DNA of 64,000 nucleotides from Sphingomonas echinoides ATCC 14820 (lineage in GTDB: Bacteria; Pseudomonadota; Alphaproteobacteria; Sphingomonadales; Sphingomonadaceae), in contig NZ_JH584235.1 in NCBI RefSeq assembly GCF_000241465.1, positions 1,441,792-1,505,791 on the forward strand, read 5' to 3'. The notes below the pieces were generated by a model. That model made no database searches. It was given only the letters and a program-made list of their open reading frames with translations, and was not told the DNA's origin. How positions within the stretch are numbered: the stretch's first letter is position 1; each line of letters starts with the position of its first letter. The position numbers and the translations under genes are program-made. Below are positions 18,481 to 26,495 of this stretch, in pieces.

Positions 18481-18790
18481 GTGTCGTTCCTGCGCTGGTC
18501 CGCGTGATCAATATGTCGAGGAGAGAGCGGCGATCGCCGGGACGGCGCGCGCTCGGTTCGCCATTGCGCAGATGCCCCCCGACAGGCTGCGCCAACCGCC
18601 CGGCCGCGCAAAACGGGTGTCGACTCCCGTAAAGTGTTTCGCGGTCGGCATCGGCAAACGAGATCTCCTCGTTAACAAAACGATACCGACGCGCGAAAAC
18701 CGGACAGGATATTCGACGTCATGGAACTTTTTTTGCGGTCGCGCGTAGGGTCGGCGGCAATCCGGTCAGAGTAACCGTGATTTCAAATGG
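18481..18790. other. Intergenic region without a recognisable gene
   Basis: About 310 bases between the glycosyltransferase (5' side) and the end of the LysR gene. It contains a short dyad AACGAG-N5-CTCGTT near 18657-18677 and a plus-strand GGAAC (18723-18727) followed after 16 bases by CGTA, one mismatch from an alphaproteobacterial EcfG-type promoter (GGAAC-N16/17-CGTT). No open frame of any quality starts downstream of it. The glycosyltransferase promoter is presumably here. Confidence 0.4.
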
Positions 18791-19765
18791 TTAGCTCAAG
18801 CCAGCCTCGTGTGCGGCATGCCCGCGCGCGGCGAAATGCGCGATCAGCCAGCTACGCACCATGCTGATTGTCGGGTCCGCCAAATCATCGGCGCGCAGCT
18901 TCAGATAGTAACCGAACCCGTCGTTGATCACCGCGTCATAGGGAATGACGAGTTGGCCCGCCGCAATTTCGGGCGCGAACATGTCGATATCGGCGAGCGC
19001 CACGCCATCCGACTGCATCGCATAGCTGACCGCCAGCGCATTGGCGTCGAAGGCAAGGCCACGGTCGGAATCGAGCGCAATGCGGCATTGATTGGCATAA
19101 GCGCTCCACAACAGGCCGCGTGGCTGCCCCTCCAGCTTGACGTGCAGCAACGGCGCATCGGCCAGGAACTGCTCCAGCGTCTTACCCTTGTGCCGCTCGG
19201 CGGTTTGTGGGGCGCAGACCGGCGCGACCCGCACCATCCACAACAGATCGGTCACGCGATCATCGATATTGGGGCGGTCGAACACGATCGCCATATCGGT
19301 CTCGGTGCTCGGCAAGCCGACTGCGTGCGAGCTGGAAATGTCGATACGGACGTCAGGATGTTCGGCGTGGAAGGCCTGGATCATCGGCATCACCACCTGT
19401 TGCAACAGCGTCGGCGGAATGTGGATGCGGATCGGGCGGCTGGCGGCGGGGTTGGCGCAGATCGCGTTCATCGTCTGCTCCAGCCGGTCAAACGCCTTGC
19501 CGACTTCGGGCAGCAGCACCTTGCCCGCTTCCGTCAGCACCAGCGCCTGGCCCGAACGATCGAACAATTTGTGCCCGAGCAATTCCTCCAGGCTGATGAC
19601 ATGGCGGCTCACCGCGCTTTGCGAGACGTTGAGCGCCTGCGCGCCGGCGGTGAAGCTCAGCCGCTGGCCGACCGCATCGAACGCGCGCAAGGCGTTGAGC
19701 GGCAACCAGCGCCGATTGACGGGAGTGGTGCGTGCGATGGAAATCCCCCTGCTGGCTGGTGACAC
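18791..19765 (-). CDS. LysR-type transcriptional regulator (GcvA-like)
   Basis: Regulator of 324 residues, divergent from the demethylation operon and its likely activator. N-terminal winged helix-turn-helix: LNALRAFDAVGQRLSFTAGA, then LNVSQSAVSRHVISLEELLG (recognition helix), then the effector domain from about residue 95 with IRIHIPPTLLQQVVMPMI. The opening RRWLPLNALRAFDAV and lack of an extra domain are GcvA-like. The start is set to GTG 19765 because AAGG lies 8 bases upstream and no in-frame ATG exists before the HTH; a TTG at 19807 is less likely. The ligand is presumably the methylated substrate or a product (inference). Confidence 0.88.
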   Translation of the reverse strand: MSPASRGISIARTTPVNRRWLPLNALRAFDAVGQRLSFTAGAQALNVSQSAVSRHVISLEELLGHKLFDRSGQALVLTEAGKVLLPEVGKAFDRLEQTMNAICANPAASRPIRIHIPPTLLQQVVMPMIQAFHAEHPDVRIDISSSHAVGLPSTETDMAIVFDRPNIDDRVTDLLWMVRVAPVCAPQTAERHKGKTLEQFLADAPLLHVKLEGQPRGLLWSAYANQCRIALDSDRGLAFDANALAVSYAMQSDGVALADIDMFAPEIAAGQLVIPYDAVINDGFGYYLKLRADDLADPTISMVRSWLIAHFAARGHAAHEAGLS

Positions 19766-19769
19766 CTGA

Positions 19770-19784
19770 CGAGCCTTAGGCTCG
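19770..19784. promoter_or_regulatory. Perfect dyad overlapping the LysR ribosome binding site
   Basis: CGAGCC-TTA-GGCTCG is a perfect 6-bp inverted repeat. Read on the minus strand it includes the AAGG used as ribosome binding site for the LysR gene, so an mRNA hairpin would partly hide it. As DNA it could be a regulator half-site. Either role would give control of the regulator itself. Confidence 0.45.
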
Positions 19785-19873
19785 GTTATGCCGTTTTTCG
19801 ATACCAAGCGTGTTTTTTCGGGCGGCGCAACGGTGCGGCGCGGCGGCGGAGGGCCCGCGCAGTTTTTGGCATA

Positions 19874-19892
19874 TCGCCATGCGCAAATGCGA
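19874..19892. promoter_or_regulatory. Candidate LysR operator upstream of the Rieske gene
   Basis: TCGC-N11-GCGA, with a partly symmetric ATGCGCAAAT core, lies 60-80 bases upstream of the Rieske oxygenase start and about 110 bases from the LysR start. LysR-type sites are interrupted dyads of about this size (T-N11-A family). This assignment rests on symmetry and position only. Confidence 0.3.
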
Positions 19893-19952
19893 TTTCAGCA
19901 TCGCCTCCTCGCCATGTCACTCTTCTATGATGGGCAGGTGGGAGGATTTCGG

Positions 19953-21158
19953 TTGAACCTCGGGACTATTTCGACGCTCCTGCAGGCGCGCCCGGTCGGC
20001 CATTCCCTGCCCCAGGCGCTCTACACCGGTCAGGAAGCGTTCGAATTCGATCTGGCGGCCATCTTCGGCCAGTCCTGGCTGTTCGTCGGGTTCGAAGCCG
20101 AACTGCGCCAGCCGGGCGACTATCTGTCCTTCATGATCGGGTCGTGGCCGGTGCTGGTGGTCCACGGTCGCGACGGCGACCTGCGCGCCTTCCACAATAG
20201 CTGCCGCCATCGCGGGTCGATCCTGTGCAAGCCCGGCGAAGGCCATGTCGCGCGCTTGGTGTGCCCTTATCATAGCTGGACCTATGGCCTGGACGGGCGG
20301 CTGCTCGCGGCCGGGCGGATGCCCGAAATCTTCGACAAGGGCGAACACAGCCTGAAGCCGATTCATCTCGAACGGGTTGCCGGTGCCGTGTTCATCTGCC
20401 TCGCCGAAACGCCGCCCGACATCGCCACCATGCGCCGCGACCTGACGCCGCTACTCGCGCCGCACAACCTCGGCCATGCCAAGCTCGCCCACCAAGCCAC
20501 GCTGGTCGAATATGCCAATTGGAAGCTGGTCATGGAAAATGGCCGCGAATGCTATCATTGCGCGAGCGGCCACCCCGAACTCTCGCGCTCCTTCCCGATC
20601 AACGCCTCGGCCTATTTCGATTTCGCCGATGACACAGCCACCCGCTTCGAGCGGCGCATGGCCGATCTGGCGATGCCGATGGGGCCGGTCGGCGAGGATT
20701 GGTGGCAAGCGGTGCGCTTTCCGCTGAATGACGGCACGGTGGCGATGAGCACCGACGGGCAATTCACCGTCAAGAAGCTGATGTGCGACATCGGCGGCGG
20801 CGATACCGGATCGTTGCGCTGGGCGATCGAGCCCAACAATTTCTGCCATTCGACCAGCGAATATACCTTCGCCTTCAGCGCGTATCCGGTGTCGCCGACC
20901 GAAACGCATGTCGTCTCCAAATGGCTGGTGCATGAAGATGCGGTGGAGGGCGTGGATTATGACATCGCATCGCTCACCGATTTGTGGACGCGCACCAATT
21001 TGCAGGACAAGGAACTGGCCGAAAACAACCAGCTTGGCGTCAATTCGCCGGGCTATACGCCAGGGCCGTACAGCCCCGATGCCGAATCGCTGACGCTGCG
21101 CTTCGTCGACTGGTATTGCGCCAAGGCCAATGCCTATCTTGATCGCGCAGCGCGATGA
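19953..21158 (+). CDS. Rieske 2Fe-2S oxygenase, quaternary-ammonium demethylase type (GbcA/CntA/Stc2-like)
   Basis: Oxygenase component of 401 residues, expected to hydroxylate an N-methyl group so that it leaves as formaldehyde. Rieske cluster: Cys84-x-His86 (NSCRHRGS) and Cys104-x2-His107 (VCPYHSWTYGLDG). The catalytic iron site reads E-C-Y-H-C-A-S-G-H with Glu199, His202 and His207; the Glu in place of the usual bridging Asp is what carnitine oxygenase CntA has (E205/H208/H213). The N-terminal GHSLPQALYTGQEAFEFDL resembles glycine betaine monooxygenase GbcA. I set the start at TTG 19953 because GGGAGG sits 7 bases upstream; ATG 19914 lacks such a site. No reductase gene (GbcB-like) is in the operon. 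First of ten coupled genes. Confidence 0.92.
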   Translation: MNLGTISTLLQARPVGHSLPQALYTGQEAFEFDLAAIFGQSWLFVGFEAELRQPGDYLSFMIGSWPVLVVHGRDGDLRAFHNSCRHRGSILCKPGEGHVARLVCPYHSWTYGLDGRLLAAGRMPEIFDKGEHSLKPIHLERVAGAVFICLAETPPDIATMRRDLTPLLAPHNLGHAKLAHQATLVEYANWKLVMENGRECYHCASGHPELSRSFPINASAYFDFADDTATRFERRMADLAMPMGPVGEDWWQAVRFPLNDGTVAMSTDGQFTVKKLMCDIGGGDTGSLRWAIEPNNFCHSTSEYTFAFSAYPVSPTETHVVSKWLVHEDAVEGVDYDIASLTDLWTRTNLQDKELAENNQLGVNSPGYTPGPYSPDAESLTLRFVDWYCAKANAYLDRAAR

Positions 21159-22414
21159 GCGACGATACACCCCCCGTCTGGCGTCCCGAAACGCTCGCCG
21201 TGCGCGCAGGCTATGATCCGGCGAGCGCCGCCAATGCCGCCAAGCCGCCAATCTACATGACCTCGACCTTCGCTTATGCCTCGGCGCGGCAAGCGAAGGA
21301 CATTCACGAGGCGTATTTCGAGGGCACCGGCCCCGAAGTCGGGCGTCCCGGCCATATCTATGCCCGGCTCAGCCACCCCGGGCTCGACATGGTCGAGGCG
21401 CGACTGGCCGCGCTCGACGGGGCCGAGGCCGCCGCCGTGTTCAACAGCGGCATGGCGACGCATTCGGCGATCGCGCTTGCGCATTTGCGCCCCGGCGACA
21501 GCGTGGTGTTCAGCCGCCCGATCTATGGCGGCACCAACGGGCTCTATACCGGCCTGATGCCGGCCTTCGACGTCAGCCATGCCGAATTTACCGACGGGTG
21601 CGACCGCGCCAGCATCGAGGCGGCGGTCGAGGAAGCACTCTCGCACGGGCCGCTCAAGCTGATCGTGATCGAGACCCCGGCCAACCCGACCGCCGCGATC
21701 GTCGACATCGCCTTAGTCGTGGACATTGCCGACGCGGTTGGCGCGCGCACCGGGCTGCGCCCGCTGGTGGTGGTCGACAACACGTTGCTGGGGCCACTGA
21801 TGCAGCGCCCGATCGCACTCGGGGTCGATCTGTGCATGACCAGCCTGACCAAATATTGTGGCGGCCACAGCGATTTGCTGGCGGGCGGCGTTAGCGGCAG
21901 CGCGGCGCTGATCGCGCCGCTCCGGCTGTTGCGCACCACGCTTGGCAGCCATCTCGACCCCTATACGAGCTGGCTGCTGCTGCGATCGATGGAAACGGTG
22001 CATGTGCGGGTCGAGCGCGCAATGGACAATGCGCGCCGCATCGCCGAAATGCTGCGCGATCATCCCAAGGTGGCGAGCATCCTCTATCTCGGCTTCCTGC
22101 CCGAAGGCAGTGCGGCGCGCGCGGTCTATGATCGCCAATGCAAGGCGGCGGGATCGACCTTTTCCTTCGCGGTGGTCGGCGGCGAGGCGGAGGCGTTCCG
22201 CTTTCTCGACCGGCTGACGCTGCTGCGTTTTGCGGTGAGCCTTGGCGGATCGGAAACGCTCATCACGCATCCGGCGACCACGACGCATTATGCGCTGACG
22301 CCCGAAGAACGCGCAGCGGGCGGGATTACCGATGCCACGCTGCGGCTGTCGGTCGGGATCGAGCATGTCGAGGATTTGCTGGCCGATCTCAGCCAGGCGC
22401 TCGACGCGATATGA
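21155..22414 (+). CDS. Cys/Met metabolism PLP-dependent enzyme (cystathionine/methionine gamma-lyase family)
   Basis: Fold-type I PLP enzyme of 419 residues in the Cys/Met metabolism family, whose members catalyse beta- or gamma-elimination or replacement at C-S or C-O bonds. Visible features: YARLSHPGLDMVEARLAALDGAEAA, the phosphate-binding NSGMATHSA, the family ETPANPT motif, DNTLLGPLMQRP (PLP-N1 Asp), and SLTKYCGGHSDL with the Schiff-base lysine. It overlaps the Rieske gene (ATGA) and the next flavoprotein gene (ATGA), so it belongs to the pathway. Why a demethylation route needs such a lyase is not clear: the carbon skeleton left after demethylation may carry a gamma leaving group, for example sulfur. 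Specificity cannot be read here. Confidence 0.88.
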   Translation: MSDDTPPVWRPETLAVRAGYDPASAANAAKPPIYMTSTFAYASARQAKDIHEAYFEGTGPEVGRPGHIYARLSHPGLDMVEARLAALDGAEAAAVFNSGMATHSAIALAHLRPGDSVVFSRPIYGGTNGLYTGLMPAFDVSHAEFTDGCDRASIEAAVEEALSHGPLKLIVIETPANPTAAIVDIALVVDIADAVGARTGLRPLVVVDNTLLGPLMQRPIALGVDLCMTSLTKYCGGHSDLLAGGVSGSAALIAPLRLLRTTLGSHLDPYTSWLLLRSMETVHVRVERAMDNARRIAEMLRDHPKVASILYLGFLPEGSAARAVYDRQCKAAGSTFSFAVVGGEAEAFRFLDRLTLLRFAVSLGGSETLITHPATTTHYALTPEERAAGGITDATLRLSVGIEHVEDLLADLSQALDAI

Positions 22415-23838
22415 CCGTGCGCGATGTCCACGCGATCGACGGCAAGCTGCCCGCGCCCGATGCGCGCTTCGATGTGGTCGTCGTCGGCGCAGGATCGGCG
22501 GGCACGGCGGCGGCGATTGCCGCGGCAGAGGACGGCGCGTCGGTATTGCTGATCGACGAAAATCCGGTGCCGGGCGCGCTGATCGGCAGTGACGTCCCCC
22601 ATTTCTACGGCGGTCGCATGACGGCGGCGGTGCAACAGCCCGCACGGATGCTGGAACAGGTGTTCGCCAGCAATCCGGCGCTCGAAACCGCTTTCGCCGC
22701 CGGAGTCGATGTCCGGCTCGGCACCTGTGCCTGGGGGTTGTACGTCAACGGCCCTGCACTGCGCGCCTTGCCCGGGCCGATGTTGGGTATTGCCGATGCC
22801 GAAGCCGCGACGATGGTCGGGTTCGGACGGTTGGTGCTGGCGACCGGCGCGCGCGATCTGGTGCTGGGTTTTGCCGGGTGGAACCAGCCGGGGGTAATGG
22901 GCGCGCAGGGCTTTGCTGCGCTGCTGACCCGCTATGATGCGTTGGCAAGCCGTCGGATCGTGATCCTGGGTTCGGGCGCACTGGCGCTGGAAACGGCGCT
23001 GCTCGCGCTATCGCGCGGGATCGCGGTTGTCGCCTTGGTCGAAGTGGCGGATGTGGTGCAGGGTCCGGCGGCGCTGGCGGCGCAAGTGGCGGCGGCGGGC
23101 GTGCCGATCTTGCTCGGTCACACGGTTGCGGCGACCCGCGGCGGGATCGATGGGGTCGAAGGCGTTACCCTAACCCCTCTTCCTTCCCCGGCGCAGGAAG
23201 ATGCGCTGGAAATCGCGTGCGACACCATCGTGCTCGCCATCGGATCCGCCCCGGCAACCGAATTGCTCGATGCGGCAGGCACCCTCCCCAGCGAAACCAT
23301 CCACCTGATCGGCGACGCCGCCACGGTCACGCGACCCGACCCCGCCTATCTGCAGGCCTGGGCCACAGCGCTCGGCCAGCACGCCCCCCCTGATACGATC
23401 GTCTGCCAGTGCGAGGAGGTGACCCGCGCCGATCTGCTTGGCGTGCAGCCGCCCCGCTATCTCGATCGGCCGCACGCCATGGCGGCGCGCTCGCTTGCTT
23501 CGCTGCTCAATGACGGCCCCGCCCATCCCGACCAGATCAAGCGCCTGACGCGCGCCGGGATGGGCGCGTGCCAGGGGCGGCGCTGCCGCGATCAGGTGGC
23601 GTGCCTGCTCGCCCAACAGCAAGGCGTGCCACTCGCCACGGTGCCCATCGCCAGCTTCCGCGCGCCGGTGCGCCCCGTGCCGCTCGGCATCCTCGCCGAC
23701 TGGCAGGAAAGCGCCGCGATGACAGCGGGATGGGACGTGTGGTTCGGCATCCCGACGCAATGGACGCCCTATGCCGTGATCGGCACGCCGGAAGAGGCGG
23801 ATCATGTCGCGGGGCTCGGCGGCACTATGCATGTCTGA
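22411..23838 (+). CDS. FAD/NAD-dependent oxidoreductase with BFD-like 2Fe-2S domain (HcnB / opine oxidase A type)
   Basis: Flavoprotein of 475 residues. FAD-binding fold at the N-terminus (FDVVVVGAGSAGTAAAIAAAEDGASVLLIDE, residues 19-49), a second dinucleotide fold near 190 (RRIVILGSGALALETALLAL), ATGARDL and GDAATV elements, then a C-terminal domain with CQCEE near residue 333 and MGACQGRRC, i.e. C-x-C plus C-x4-C, the pattern of BFD-like [2Fe-2S] domains. Such subunits pair with a DadA-type flavoprotein in opine, hydroxyproline and glycine (HCN) dehydrogenases; that partner is the next gene, overlapping by eight bases. Probably oxidises an N-substituted amino acid and passes electrons on, possibly to the Rieske oxygenase. 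Confidence 0.85.
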   Translation: MTVRDVHAIDGKLPAPDARFDVVVVGAGSAGTAAAIAAAEDGASVLLIDENPVPGALIGSDVPHFYGGRMTAAVQQPARMLEQVFASNPALETAFAAGVDVRLGTCAWGLYVNGPALRALPGPMLGIADAEAATMVGFGRLVLATGARDLVLGFAGWNQPGVMGAQGFAALLTRYDALASRRIVILGSGALALETALLALSRGIAVVALVEVADVVQGPAALAAQVAAAGVPILLGHTVAATRGGIDGVEGVTLTPLPSPAQEDALEIACDTIVLAIGSAPATELLDAAGTLPSETIHLIGDAATVTRPDPAYLQAWATALGQHAPPDTIVCQCEEVTRADLLGVQPPRYLDRPHAMAARSLASLLNDGPAHPDQIKRLTRAGMGACQGRRCRDQVACLLAQQQGVPLATVPIASFRAPVRPVPLGILADWQESAAMTAGWDVWFGIPTQWTPYAVIGTPEEADHVAGLGGTMHV

Positions 23839-24979
23839 GGCAGACCTGCCCAAGGGCGCAGCGGTCGTCGTGATTGGCGCGGGCGTCACCGGCCTCAGCG
23901 CGGCTTGGTGGCTGGCGCGCGACGGGTTCGACGTGGTCGTGCTCGACAAGGGGATCGTCGGCTGGGAAGCATCGGGCCGCAATGGCGGCGGGGCCTCGCA
24001 TTATCAGAGCCCGCTCTTCGCCGAGGAGCAACGGTTATGGCCGCAGATGGACGATCTGCTCGGCTACCCGACCGAATATCAGCGCGAACGCATCATCATC
24101 CAACGTGATCCGGACCTGCTCGACCATTACCGCGCGGTCGGGCGGATGTGCAGCGCAATGGGCTACCGCGTCGATGATCTGGACAGCCAGCAGGCGCAGG
24201 ACATGGTGCCGCTGACCGACCAGAGCTGCCTTGGCGGCATTCATTTGCGCTTTGGCGGCCATGCCAATCCGCAGCGCACGGTGCAGGCCTATGCCTGGGC
24301 GCTGCAGGATTTGGGCGGGCGCATCCTGCAACATTGCCCGGCTTTGTCGATCGAGACCGCAGGCGGCAAGGTCGTCGCGGTCGATACGCCGCGCGGGCGG
24401 ATCGCCTGCGACGCGCTGGTCGTGGCGGCGGGGTCGCAATCGGGGATGCTGCTTGCCCCCCTTGGCGTGGATTTCCCGCTCGCCTCGGCCCGCGCGGAGA
24501 TGATCGTGACCGAACCCGCGCCGCTGATGCGGATCGGCGGCGTCGATGGCAATGGCCTGTACGGGCGGCAGACGCTGCGCGGCAATCTCGCTTTTGGCGG
24601 CGGCCCACATGAGTGGATCGACATGGACGAAGCCGGGCCAAAGGCGCGCCCGACTTCGCCGCTGATCCGGAACCTCGCGCGCCGCGTCGCGGAAATGTTT
24701 CCCAAGGCCGCGCACCTGAACGTCATCCGTTCGTGGGCGGGGGTGATTGAGAATACGCCCGATGGCCGCCCGATTCTCGACCGGCTTGACCATCCCGCCA
24801 ACGTTACCGTCGCGACCATGTCTGGCGTCGGCTTCGGCCTTTCGCCCGCCAGCGGCCATGCCGTGCGCGATCTCGTCATCGATGGTGCCTGCTCCTTCGC
24901 CGACATCACCAAGCTCGGCCTGGCGCGCTTCAAAAATCTGGAGCCCGACTGGCGCGAACAGCGCGGGTGGGCGGCATGA
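23831..24979 (+). CDS. FAD-dependent amino acid oxidoreductase (DadA/HcnC/glycine oxidase family)
   Basis: Flavoprotein of 382 residues with the DAO fold: AAVVVIGAGVTGLSAAWWLARDGFDVVVLDKG at residues 9-40, the family segment WEASGRNGGGASHYQSPL, the VVAAGSQSGMLLAPLG region near 205, and a C-terminal NTPDGRPILDRL followed by SGVGFGLSPASGHAVRDL. It should oxidise the C-N bond of a secondary or tertiary amino acid (N-methyl or N-dimethyl intermediate) and is the natural partner of the preceding BFD-type subunit. Start at ATG 23831, eight bases inside the previous gene; the stop overlaps soxB by ATGA. Confidence 0.87.
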   Translation: MSEADLPKGAAVVVIGAGVTGLSAAWWLARDGFDVVVLDKGIVGWEASGRNGGGASHYQSPLFAEEQRLWPQMDDLLGYPTEYQRERIIIQRDPDLLDHYRAVGRMCSAMGYRVDDLDSQQAQDMVPLTDQSCLGGIHLRFGGHANPQRTVQAYAWALQDLGGRILQHCPALSIETAGGKVVAVDTPRGRIACDALVVAAGSQSGMLLAPLGVDFPLASARAEMIVTEPAPLMRIGGVDGNGLYGRQTLRGNLAFGGGPHEWIDMDEAGPKARPTSPLIRNLARRVAEMFPKAAHLNVIRSWAGVIENTPDGRPILDRLDHPANVTVATMSGVGFGLSPASGHAVRDLVIDGACSFADITKLGLARFKNLEPDWREQRGWAA

Positions 24980-26232
24980 AGCGTTATTCGGCGCTGGCGT
25001 TGCTCAAGGCCGGCCTCACCGGGCAGCGCGGCTGGGAGCAAGCGTGGCGCGACCCGGAGCCGAAAAAATCGTATGACATCATCATCATCGGTGGCGGCGG
25101 GCACGGTCTGGCCACCGCCTATTATCTCGCCAAGGTGCACGGCCTGCGCAACATCGCGGTGCTTGAAAAAGGGTGGATCGGCGGCGGTAATACCGGGCGC
25201 AACACGACGATCGTGCGCTCCAACTACCGCCAGAAACCGCTGCACGATTTGTTCGATTTCGCGCTCGATTTGTGGGAGGGGATGAGCGACGCGCTCAACT
25301 TCAACGTGATGTTTTCGCCGCGTGGCGCGCTGTTCCTCGGCCATTCCGATGGCGATATGACGGTGCTGGCGCAGCGCGGCGACGCGCTGCGCTGCGACGG
25401 GATCGATGCCGATTTGCTCACGCGCGCGCAGGTGCAAAAGCTGGTGCCGCTGCTCGACATGGCCCCCGATGCGCGCTTTCCGATCCACGGCGGGCTGATC
25501 CAGCGCCGGGGCGGCACCGCGCGGCACGATGCCGTCGCCTGGGGCTATGCCCGCGCCGCCGACGCGCTGGGCGTCGACGTGATCCAGAAGTGCGAAGTCA
25601 CCGGCTTCGCCATGACCGGCGGGCGGGTGAGCGGCGTCGCGACGACGCGGGGCCCCATCGCCGCCGGTCGCGTCGGCATTTGCGTGGCGGGCAATAGCGG
25701 CCCCGTCGCCGCATTTGCGGGCCTCCAGCTTCCAATCGAAGCGCAGACATTGCAGGCCTTCGTCACCGAGCCGGTCAAGCCGATGATCGACACCGTCATC
25801 ATGTCGCAGTCGCTGCATTGCTATATCAGCCAGTCCGACAAAGGCGGGATCGTGCTGGGCGGCGACCCCGACCAGTTCCCAAGCTATGCCCAGCGCGGCC
25901 TGCCGCCAAGGATCGAGAAGGCCGCAGCGGAAGCGATCGCGCTCGTGCCCGCATTGTCGCGGCTCCGGATGGTGCGGTGCTGGGCGGGCACGACCGATAT
26001 GAGCTTCGATGGATCGCCGATCCTGTCGGCCTTGCCGGTCGACGGGCTCTATCTCAATGGCGGCTGGTGTTATGGCGGCTTCAAGGCGACGCCCGCATCG
26101 GGCTGGTGCTACGCGCATGTGCTGGCGACGGGCGACAATCACCCGCTCGCAGCACCCTTTGCGTTCGACCGCTTCGTGCGCGGCGCGACCATCGATGAAG
26201 CGGGCGTCGGCGTCCTGCCGCAGTTGCGCTGA
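24976..26232 (+). CDS. soxB: Sarcosine oxidase beta subunit
   Basis: Catalytic flavin subunit (418 residues) of heterotetrameric sarcosine oxidase, which oxidises sarcosine to glycine. FAD site IIIIGGGGHGLATAYYLAKVHG (GGGGHG at 39-44), then LEKGWIGGGNTGRNTTIVRSNY as in all SoxB proteins. His184 in GTARHDAVAWGYARAA matches the position of the covalent FMN attachment histidine known from Corynebacterium and Stenotrophomonas enzymes. C-terminal CWAGTTDMSFDGSPIL and GGWCYGGFKATPASGW complete the family pattern. Followed by soxD, soxA and soxG in the standard order BDAG, all overlapping. Confidence 0.94.
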   Translation: MKRYSALALLKAGLTGQRGWEQAWRDPEPKKSYDIIIIGGGGHGLATAYYLAKVHGLRNIAVLEKGWIGGGNTGRNTTIVRSNYRQKPLHDLFDFALDLWEGMSDALNFNVMFSPRGALFLGHSDGDMTVLAQRGDALRCDGIDADLLTRAQVQKLVPLLDMAPDARFPIHGGLIQRRGGTARHDAVAWGYARAADALGVDVIQKCEVTGFAMTGGRVSGVATTRGPIAAGRVGICVAGNSGPVAAFAGLQLPIEAQTLQAFVTEPVKPMIDTVIMSQSLHCYISQSDKGGIVLGGDPDQFPSYAQRGLPPRIEKAAAEAIALVPALSRLRMVRCWAGTTDMSFDGSPILSALPVDGLYLNGGWCYGGFKATPASGWCYAHVLATGDNHPLAAPFAFDRFVRGATIDEAGVGVLPQLR

Positions 26233-26495
26233 TGCTGCAGATCGATTGCCCCTATTGCGGAGCGCGCGCGCAAAGCGAGTTCAGCTATGAACGCACGCTC
26301 GATTCGATCGTGACGGTGGAGATGCCTGCAAACGAAGCGGTCCGGCGGCTCTATGCGCGCGCCAATCCGCGCGGCTTTGACGATGAACTGTGGCGTCATG
26401 CCTTTGGCTGTCGGCAGTGGCTGGTGTTGCGCCGCCATCGCCAGACGCACGAAATCACATCGGTCGCGGCCTTTGATCCGGCGCTGCACCGATGA
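26232..26495 (+). CDS. soxD: Sarcosine oxidase delta subunit
   Basis: Small structural subunit of 87 residues. The zinc site of SoxD is visible as Cys6-x2-Cys9 (CPYCGARAQSEFSY) and His56-x3-Cys60 (RHAFGCRQWL). Starts in a TGATG overlap with soxB and ends in an ATGA overlap with soxA. It is somewhat shorter than many SoxD proteins because the C-terminal tail ends soon after the RHRQTHEI segment. Confidence 0.93.
   Translation: MLQIDCPYCGARAQSEFSYERTLDSIVTVEMPANEAVRRLYARANPRGFDDELWRHAFGCRQWLVLRRHRQTHEITSVAAFDPALHR

Noticed and set aside
18723..18747. EcfG-like promoter GGAAC-N16-CGTA on the plus strand
   Set aside because: One mismatch in the key CGTT element, and no plus-strand gene or clear small RNA downstream before the LysR stop. 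Likely chance.
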